Source: Spirogloea muscicola (lineage: Eukaryota; Streptophyta; Zygnematophyceae; Spirogloeales; Spirogloeaceae). Taken from it: DNA of 27,362 nt. Shown one piece after another: positions 20,001 through 27,362 of the stretch; the first letter of the stretch is position 1; each line of letters begins with the position of its first letter. Made by a program: the position numbers and the translations under genes. The notes below the pieces were generated by a model. The model did not search any database. It was not told the origin of the DNA and was given only the letters and a program-made list of their open reading frames with translations. The DNA lies in contig WELB01000083.1 in the NCBI GenBank assembly GCA_009602725.1, positions 286,577-313,938 of the forward strand, written 5' to 3'.

Positions 20001-20311
20001 TCCAGCTCAATGGGCAAATCTTGGTGTGACAAGCAGATGCTCGAGGTGACTTAGGTGAATTGGCAGAGTTTAGCTTCTGGAGGTTATTGTGGGGACCATC
20101 TAATGGCAGTCTCTGTTGAAGCCCAAATTGATATCACTTTGATGCCTGACAAACGACTGAACTGGACTGCATTTACTAATGACCGCTTGATATCATGCAC
20201 AGGTGGAATGGGCCAAGCCCATGGACTGGTGTGCCAAGCGTGAAGGTGGCTATGGCCGTGGATGCCCCTACTGTGCACAAACTCATACTTGACAGACTTA
20301 AATCTGACTAA
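17068..20311 (+). CDS. URH1: Inosine/uridine-type nucleoside hydrolase (N-ribohydrolase)
   Basis: A complete gene of 344 aa. Exons: 17068-17179, 17730-17857, 17956-18015, 18268-18450, 18846-18950, 19041-19137, 19248-19352, 19776-19911, 20203-20311 (TAA). The enzyme splits ribonucleosides such as uridine into base and ribose for salvage; it is cytosolic in plants. The N-terminal signature IIDTDPGIDD spans residues 31-39 (Asp32, Asp34, Asp38 and Asp39; the family's calcium-binding aspartates). Further hallmarks: ILGL-like DIIGLTTVFGNV, HGHDGLGNTF, VVALGPLTNVAL, VVLGGAFFSSGNVNPAAEAN, INVTTQV, YVHDP (His268-Asp269, the catalytic and metal residues near the C-terminus) and GHTLLDLGLKKWNG. Length is about the family norm. 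An N-terminal poly-Gly run precedes the core. The intron 19912-20202 joins in frame only with a GC donor (AA|GCAAGC). It converges on the ABC1K gene 435 bp away. Confidence 0.93.
17217..17408. repeat. Degenerate ~50-57-bp tandem repeat in nucleoside hydrolase intron 1
   Basis: Units start at about 17217, 17274, 17329 and 17378. Each has CTT(T/C)AGG or a variant, then GGGTCTAG-like text. The first three carry CCGAGGAGGGTC. A further GAGGGTCAAC fragment recurs near 17504. Confidence 0.8.
17529..17560. repeat. Short telomere-like TTTAGGG tract
   Basis: CTTTAGGG and TTAGGGTTTAG in the first intron of the nucleoside hydrolase. Confidence 0.6.
18478..18670. repeat. CCCTAAA tract followed by polypyrimidine stretch
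   Basis: Telomere-like units (CCTAAACCCTAAACCC and variants, 18478-18525) run into about 140 bp of almost pure C/T, with CCCTAAACC and CCCAAACCC again at the end. It lies in the intron 18451-18845. Confidence 0.8.
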
Positions 20312-20746
20312 GAGGGGCCCCTCCCCCAGTGCTGCTTAACCTCGTACGACTAGACTCACATCTCGACAAGGGCTATGGCGCAATTGAGGCCCAGCAGAGT
20401 AGAGCACAGTCAGTGCCTGAGATTGGTCGAGAATGTTAGGCCTGGCTGGACCAGGGTTCTCAGAGTAATCGGTTGGGGACCATTAAGGTGGACAATGCGT
20501 CCAATGCAATGGCAACACTGCTTATAGAAGTGCCTGTGCCTGCCCTAAGAGTAATAGTAGCCTAAATCGATTAAGCTTGTCCGGTAAGGCTATCTAAATT
20601 TTGCAGCTAATGTGAAGCACATCACAGGGACTCAATCTATACAAACTGCTACATGGTCAACAGTATGCCTGTGGACCTTGTCCTCGGGCGACAGAGACAA
20701 AGACCAGCACCAAAGTTCTGGCGCCTCTCAGCATGAGCCCAAGGTC
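20312..20746. other. Convergent intergenic region, nucleoside hydrolase / ABC1K
   Basis: This is 435 bp between two facing stop codons. I see no coding exon, RNA gene or repeat; it presumably holds both 3' UTRs. Confidence 0.65.
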
Positions 20747-23700
20747 TCATATCATTTTTTCAAATTTGTCGAGGCGTTCAACCCTCTTCATGCCAAAGAA
20801 CACCAACCCGCTGAATAATCCTGCAAGACAATTGAGAGGTAGCTTCTGATGAGTCCATACTTATACTCCTTCAACAAGTCCTTGCAGTAACCTGTTCTGC
20901 ACCTCGGCTTTCTGCATGAGTTACTTGATTAACAAGTCCATCATGTCATGTCCAAGTGCAACATCCTGGCCAACAATACAAAGGCAGACTATCACAGCAT
21001 ACAGCAACAGTGTGGTGAAAGACAACAGCTACAACAGAACATGACATGCACCTGCTAAGACGAAGCACCCGGTTGCCGGAGCGGTCAGGCCTTGGGTGCT
21101 GAAAGTCACCCCAAGATTCAGTAGTGTGCCGGCGCCAATTGTATTTATCGTTACAACCTGAAGGATGCCGGCTCTCCTAGCTGCTCGCTCTGCCTGTCAG
21201 CAGTGTAACACTCAAGGAAGTTTTAAGTATCAAGCATAAAATCAACTTGCGAAGACTGGTACTCGCAGAAGTCAGATTCTTGCCCAACAAATCAAAGCCC
21301 ATCCCTAAGCCCATACCTCGGCAACTCCTTCACCGTGCTACTTGGATAGCGGTATGCACCAGATTGACTTCAAATTGCTTGCTGATTGGTTGCACAGCTC
21401 AGTACGCTCACATAATGCTGACAAGCAAGTTGGCACCTGCTATGACCTCTTACACACGATCTTCTAGATACAAAGTCAGCATGAAGTCCTCTCACTAGCA
21501 GAGGGAGTCTACAACATGTTACAACATATCGTGGCTGGGGGAACTACACAGCTTTCGCCTGCCAGTGCAGTATGCAGGGTACCTCTTGCACGCGGACGCG
21601 AAGCTTGACGTCCCCAGACTCCAGCTGGCGGAGGAACTCGTCCATCCGCCGGACCCTTCTGGGCACAGCAACGGCAGCGTCCCTGGCCTCCTCAGCCTGC
21701 TTCTGCACTTGCTCCAGGAAGAAGCCCCTCCCCCTGCTTGCTTCTCGCAGGTCCAGCAGCTCCTGCGCAGCCAGCGGGGCGCTTGTATCACTTAATAACC
21801 ACTTCTGATGCCTTTGCTGGTGAGAAGGGCCATGATGTGCATCAGACTGGAGTCATGAGGTTTGTCCAGACTTCAAAGTCCAAGGGAGTCCTCACCTGAG
21901 CGTAAGGAGCAGCAATCTTGGCAAAGGCAAAGTCGGGGTCAAGTGTCTTACCAATGCCTGCAAATATGTCAGCATGCATGTATTACATCATTCACGCAAT
22001 TTCACAAGGTCATGGAAATCCAGAAACCAGGATCTTAGCATCATACTAGAGACAAGGAACCCTAGTAATAATCTCTGCAAGGGTACTACAGAATGAATCT
22101 TTAGCACATTGAGATATGTTGGGCCGCATATCAAGGTGACTCAGTGGCTGTACCTTCTAAAGTCGAGAAGGCTCTGAGTACAAAGGTAAAAGTAGCTGGA
22201 AACCTAAATGGTTGGTCAATGGCTATGGAAAATAGGTCCTGCCAAATGAAGAAGCTGGAATCATGATGAGTAAGATCGGTTGCAATCTTTGTCATTACCT
22301 TCGTGCTATAAGCCGATAGGGATAGGGCCTTCAATATCCAGTAACTTTAGGTCAGATCCATGTTTGTACTACATTTGTGGCTGTTAATGAAACACTTCTG
22401 CCCATGCATTCTTTAGGTTGTTAGTATGCTTCGTTGCCAGATTATCCAGATGCATATACGGGATGGAATGCCCTTTGTACTTTTGGTTCATTTGTATTGT
22501 GCATGTGCAAGGCTTGGTCGTCTTCGGCACATACTTCTTCTTCCTTCTGAAGGATCGCATCTATGGGTGGATTGAGCACTGTACCTCTCCAATAGCTGCA
22601 AATGTCTTGGCCTGCTCGGGTGTCTGGTTCATGAGATTGTCAAGAAAGTACTGAATTGACCTGCGCACCTGGACAGTGTAAGCATCAGGTTGTAAGTGAT
22701 CAACGGCAAGCCAGCTGACCTCCAATTCTGTTGCGAATAAGACAGACACAGAAACAATGAAGCAGCCAAGTTTAGCAGCCAGCTAGCTAGAAGCTGTTTG
22801 CGCTCTCTAACCTGCATTGTGCAGGTTAGACAGTGCACTTACTGAAGAGACGTCACCGGTTGGGACGAGGGCACCCAGGTCCACAAGTGCATTTATGACC
22901 TGCCATGGAGTAGTTCGGGTGGCTTTTGTATGTCAGCACTCACATCCACATAACCAACCTCATCCTCTGCACTCTGTAGACAATTTGACCTGATAGCGAC
23001 TATGGACACCATTGGTCTCCTACCTTCTTAGCATCCCTCTCATAGACCGCATAGAACATCTCCAGGAGCTTCTCTTTTGTGAAGGACTTGATTTCACCCA
23101 TCGTGCCGAAGTCGTAGTAAATGAGCGATCCATCACTGTCAACGGCCAAGTTGCCAGGGTGGGGGTCGGCGTGGAAAAACCCAGTCCGCAAAATCTGCCA
23201 TCATCCGCAATCTCAGATACTACCTCAGCGTGAATGCATGAAATGAGATAGAGAACCACTAGACAATCATCGCAGGTAGGGTAGCCCATGAAAGATGGTC
23301 ATGGATGTTGGCCTTGCCATGTCTCTAGAATTACCCCCCAAATGAATGCAATTTGATATTATTTGATTGCAGCATGTCCTCCCCAGCAATCTATACAGTC
23401 AGTAAGCACTGTCACCTGAATGAGATAAGCCTCAATTGCATAGCTTGCCAACTTGGGCCGGGAAAAGCCGCCGGCATCAAGCAGCCCCACATTGTTGATC
23501 TTGATACCTGTAAATGACACCCTTGGATGGGTCAGCAAGACGTGCTTGTCACTAATGCATGGTCAATCTAGTGTTAATAGGGAGGAAACACATAACAGTT
23601 AAATGGCAATGACTCATATTTACTCTTGACATTGTAGTCAGACATAGTACCTGGAAGATACTCCAAAGTCAGCACTTTCTGGGATGCATAATCCCAGTAG

Positions 23701-26637
23701 ACCTGTGGCACCTTTACCCAAGGCACCTTGCGGAAGTCCCTTCGAAAGCGGTCAGCATTCTTCCCCTCGTTGATATAATCAATCTCCTGATAGAGGATCC
23801 TGCCAGAGTTTGCATGATTTTCCAGCAAGAAAATACAACTAAGTACAAGGACACCAAACCACACAAGATGCATAGTCTTGACAAGTGAATGCTCAAATTG
23901 CCCAATATTTGTCATTTGGATGCATGACATACTGATAACCAAACAAACAAACGACATGGTACGAAGCATGGCACGAAGAGATCTCTGCTCCTTAGGCAAT
24001 TTGAGGTGGCCAAGGTACCGGCTGTACGCACTTTGAGCACTCTTCATAGATGCCAATCCAATCACGGGTTGGGCCTCCCAAGGCCTCGTTGTTCTGGAAA
24101 TATTCCGCTATGATCTTGAGCTGCCCTGCAGATATACCAATCACAAGGCAAGAAGGCTCATCAAATGAGGTTGGGCTTTTGATTGTACATCTTGTGAATT
24201 GTTTTGTATCGTTGAGGTAACCCTAGCCTTCCTGCAGTAGAGCATTTACCTGTTACATCATGCGCTTCCTTCAAGTGCAAGGAGAGCAAATCTTGGATCA
24301 TATTGATGCGTAAAGACAAGAAAGAAGCAAATTCATAATTCGCCAGGAGAGCACTTTTACAGCTGACCAACTCAACAGGCCATCTTAGCTTGGCAAATCC
24401 TAGATGCTGACCTAGATCAATGTCAAAGAGCTCCCTTAGGCCTGGCCGCTGGACCTTGACGACGACCACTTCTCCATTGTGCAGCACTGCCCTGTGCACC
24501 TATGATATCAAGTCAATGAATTGCGTCAGTCTGGTGGCACAGAGAGCTGGTCTTACTCCCTCCAGTAATATCAACTTGTCTTATCCACCTAAACTCCTGC
24601 CTTAAGGCCAAGAAGACCTCAGGCTGAGGCAGATCAACCCAAGCTTGACCTCGGAAGCAAATCTGACTTTCAGATTGGGAGGGCAATGAAGATGCCTTAA
24701 GTACACAAGTGATGCCTTTAGGGTAGCTTTGACCTACATTTAATGTTTACCCACTTCATGAGAATATCAGCATAAAGATCCAGCTTCCGAGTATATGCAA
24801 CTTGGGGATACTTCATAATGTACTGAATTAGCATAGCTACAAGACAAGGGAAACCCTCATCCCTCCTTTCCCGTCGGCCACTGCTGCTGATATTGCAAAA
24901 TTACGATGAGCTTTTTATGTTACCGTGTTGTCTCCACATTTGATCAGTGATCTTCTACAGAGTATGACAAACATTAATCTGATCTCAAGCGTCAAGATGG
25001 GTATCAAGCTGAACATACCTGCCCAAGGCTCGCTGCAGCAATCGGTTGGCGCTCGAACTCTGAAAAGAGCTCCGACACCGGGGCCCCAAGCTCCTGCTCA
25101 ATCAGCGCCGTGGCCTTCTCCGGTGTGAAGGCTGGCACGCGATCCTGGGTGTCACCCTTAAGAGCAACATGTAAGTACCAGCTGGCCTCTAGCCAAGTAT
25201 GTCTACTAACTTTGTGTGAAGAAGCAAACTGCACATTCAGTCAGATACTAGATATTAAACACCATCGGAGACTACATATCAGAATGTATTAAAGTGGACA
25301 ACGATGTCTAGTACAAATTGTTGACTGCTTGCAGTGGGAATGGCAGAGGCAAGGGGGCGGAGGGCTTACTTGGAGCTTGGAGAGCTCGTCCACAAACTCA
25401 GCGGGCAGGAGGTCGGAGCGCGTGGACGTCAACTGGCCGAGCTTGATGAATGTCGGACCCAGCTGCAGGATGCTCTCTCGCACCCACGCTGCCAGTGCCC
25501 GACGCCGCTTCAACTGCGTGGTGCAAGAAGTGGTCAGATGGTGGGCGGCCATGTGTGGGGCCAGAAGCTGACAGCTTCAGCGGCGCGGCAGGCAGAAATA
25601 GGCACTGCTGAATTACTCTGGCTTCAGAATGACGTCATGAATAACTAGCAGCACTATAGGCTGAGGTTATCCTTCAACGAAGCAATCCTCTGCATCCAGG
25701 GCTCAAAAGGCCTTGGCCATTCAAGAGAGTGCATACTACACACTGTTCAGGAGCGAAGATAGTTCCTCACGTTACTCTTAAGGACATGTATTAAGGGCTG
25801 GATCAGCTCAGATCAGGACAAATGGTTGGAATTAAAAGGTGCACTACAGCAGGAACAAACCTGGGCTTCGGTAGAGAAGCCGCCGGGGTAAGTCCACTTG
25901 GCATCGAGCAGCCAGAGGCGGGCGCGCAGCGAGAGCACAAACGCCCAGATGTCGGCGGCGCGCTGCCGCTTGCTGTAATTGTCGCGTGCCCACTTGAAGG
26001 CCGCGTCGCTCGGCAGGTCCTGGAGGCCGCCGGCAACGGGCGCCAAGCGCGACACCGCCGGCGCCAGGACGGAGGACCCAGGCGCGGCCACGGTCGTGGA
26101 ATCCGTAGGGCGAGCCGGCTGTGGCAGCTGTCGTTGGGGGGTGGGCTTAACGGGAACCGTCAGCCTAGGTGGTGGCAGTGGCCTCGGTGGAGACGGCGGC
26201 GGTGGAGACGGCGGCTGCCCAATTGGCAGCGATGGCCAGCTTCTTGTAACTGTGGCTGGTCTCAGGGACGAGCCGTTGACGGAGTTTACTGCGGCGCCAT
26301 TGCTGGACGAAGCTGGCCGCGGCCTAGCTGACGGCGAGCCGTTGACGGGGTCACTTATCGCTAACGGGGTCGCCGGGTCCGCCGGCGCAACGCTGCCGCT
26401 GCCAGACCCGACCGCCACGCCGTTGACGCGGACCGCGCCGGGGCTCGCAGCAGCCGCCCTGACGGCTCCGTTGCCGGTCCTCACGGCGCCGTTCGTCGTT
26501 CCGTTTGCGGCACCATTTCCCGCGCCGTTTGCGGCGCCGTTTCCCGAGCCGTTTGCGGCGGCGTCGATGGCGTCGTGGCTGCCGCCGCCGCTGGCCGTCC
26601 CTCGGATTCGCGCCAAGGCCTCGGCGATAGGAACCAT
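20747..26637 (-). CDS. ABC1K: ABC1/UbiB-family atypical protein kinase (plastid ABC1K type)
   Basis: A complete gene of 774 aa in 15 exons: 26637-25861, 25513-25370, 25144-25019, 24499-24412, 24125-24032, 23799-23651, 23507-23416, 23194-23024, 22899-22843, 22668-22585, 22238-22154, 21957-21896, 21762-21583, 21193-21052, 20820-20747 (TGA). All phases join. The kinase core is intact: KxGQ motif IKLGQ (Lys283-Gln286), Ala-rich loop AAASLGQV (343-350), VKVQRPG (Lys364), ExD in YQEIDYINE (Glu415, Asp417), catalytic [10 protein letters not shown] (Asp500, Asn505) and YDFG (Asp518). Downstream are [19 protein letters not shown] and two hydrophobic C-terminal segments ([31 protein letters not shown]), as in plastid envelope or plastoglobule ABC1Ks (closest in memory: ABC1K7/8 type). 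The family controls prenylquinone and lipid metabolism. The N-terminal ~180 residues are low-complexity Asn-Gly-Ala and Pro-rich. ATG 26637 is the first in-frame ATG; the frame extends further upstream without one. Confidence 0.93.
26501..26563 (-). repeat. 24-bp coding minisatellite in ABC1K exon 1
   Basis: About 2.6 copies of a unit starting CCGTTTGCGGC on the plus strand (26501, 26525, 26549). On the coding strand it gives Asn-Gly-Ala-Ala repeats. Confidence 0.85.
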
Positions 26638-27039
26638 CCGCGCGCCACCGACGCCGCCGCCGCCGCCGCCGCCGCAGCCGAAGAAGCACGTGCGCGCTGC
26701 AGAGCGGTGTGCCACTTGGCGAGCCCCGCCGCAAGGCGCGTCACCGCGTCATGGCGTCAGCGAAGCATCACCACGTCAGGCCGGAGCTTACGGCGTCATC
26801 AATCAGGGGAGATCTCCCTGTCCGGCTCGCGTCACTCGCTGACTTCCCCACCCACTCCGGTCCGCGTCACCGTCACCGCTCACTTCCCCAGGCGTCAGGT
26901 TGACCGCCTCACGGGCCGCGCCAGGAAGCTGGGCGCGGTGGGACCCGCCGTCACCGGTCAACGGGGAGCCCCTTGGGGGCATCGCGCGCCCGGTGGCGGC
27001 ATGTCAACAGGCGGCCCCGCCGAGGACCGTCTGTTTCTA
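26638..27039. other. ABC1K upstream region, no gene found
   Basis: GC-rich sequence upstream of the ABC1K start. It contains a GCC-repeat (about 26654-26676) and the TGACG array. Frames here are low-complexity and belong to no family I know. Confidence 0.5.
26739..26953 (-). promoter_or_regulatory. Array of ten TGACG motifs upstream of ABC1K
   Basis: On the plus strand CGTCA starts at 26739, 26747, 26755, 26774, 26794, 26830, 26865, 26871, 26893 and 26949. All read TGACG on the ABC1K strand, 102-316 bp upstream of its ATG. TGACG is the core site of plant bZIP (TGA/as-1-type) factors. Binding is inference; a decayed tandem repeat is the alternative. Confidence 0.45.
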
Positions 27040-27362
27040 GCAACAGGGACTGCACCTAAAGAGGAAAGTTGGGCTTTCCCAAAAGATGCGCGGGCTGTGA
27101 ACAGCCAGCCAGATAACAAGTGAGACGGTCCCCAGGGGCGAAAAGCTCTGAAGACATGAGTAAGGAAGGGACATGCAGGATAAGTCACCCAGTAGCCGCG
27201 AGTCAAAAGAGTAGCCGAGAAGCAATCCCCTTGACACAAGCTAGAGGCTGCAGCTAGAAAGTGCTCGCCCATTGAGAATAGGGGCTGGAACAACCAGCCC
27301 GAAAAAGAATGAACAGAGTACGAGAAGGGGGCCAGGGGAAGCGCTAAGTAACAGAAACAAAG
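27040..27362. other. Purine-rich, hairpin-forming terminal stretch, unassigned
   Basis: The plus strand is rich in A and G. It forms several short perfect hairpins: GGAAAG/CTTTCC (27063-27079), GGCTG/CAGCC (27093-27106) and GGGCTGG/CCAGCCC (27282-27300). A minus-strand frame (27293-26958) has no known motif. It could be part of a mobile element, a structured RNA or a UTR of a neighbouring gene outside the window. Confidence 0.35.

Noticed and set aside
25979-26842. 287-codon plus-strand open frame
   Set aside because: It is antisense to ABC1K exon 1; low-complexity and without motifs.
26958-27293. 111-codon minus-strand open frame at the right end
   Set aside because: No recognisable domain, and it overlaps low-complexity and hairpin-forming sequence; not enough to call a gene.
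1-27362. CRISPR array, operon or defence island
   Set aside because: No regularly spaced direct repeats; the genes are intron-containing eukaryotic housekeeping genes on alternating strands.

Overview
This is a nuclear genomic window from a photosynthetic eukaryote, most likely a green alga. The exons are short and GC-rich. They are split by AT-richer spliceosomal introns with AG/GT borders. Plant-type CCCTAAA telomere-like tracts are scattered through introns. Two families point to the green lineage: a plant-specific RS-subfamily SR splicing factor and a plastid-type ABC1K kinase. I cannot name the species. Intron borders were placed by hand from reading-frame phase and family similarity recalled from memory, so there is no transcript support.

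Layout from left to right. (1) Plus strand, 1-3222: the 3' part of a spermidine-synthase-like methyltransferase whose 5' end lies outside the window. (2) Minus strand, 5697-3469: a complete two-RRM SR splicing factor. (3) Plus strand, 6106-9099: an atypical SDR / NAD(P)-binding Rossmann protein, divergent from gene 2. (4) Minus strand, about 16463-9770: the ribosome-biogenesis factor NOP14 in 13 exons. (5) Plus strand, 16399-16560: only the first exon of formate-tetrahydrofolate ligase, followed by an ambiguous base N at 16674; the rest of that gene is absent. (6) Plus strand, 17068-20311: a complete inosine/uridine-type nucleoside hydrolase in 9 exons. (7) Minus strand, 26637-20747: a complete ABC1/UbiB-family atypical kinase in 15 exons. 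The right end, 26638-27362, holds the ABC1K upstream region, with a dense array of TGACG motifs, and a purine-rich, hairpin-forming stretch that I cannot assign.

The genes form head-to-head and tail-to-tail pairs: 1/2 convergent, 2/3 divergent, 3/4 convergent, 4/5 divergent and overlapping, 6/7 convergent. They do not form an operon or a pathway: mRNA splicing, rRNA processing, C1 metabolism, nucleoside salvage and plastid lipid/quinone regulation are mixed. I found no CRISPR array, no convincing tRNA or rRNA gene, and no intact transposon. I did not find a new multi-gene system. The most unusual signals are the orphan FTHFS exon next to the N, the antisense FTHFS/NOP14 overlap, an in-frame retainable NOP14 intron, probable GC-AG introns, interstitial telomere-like tracts in introns, and the one-orientation TGACG array.
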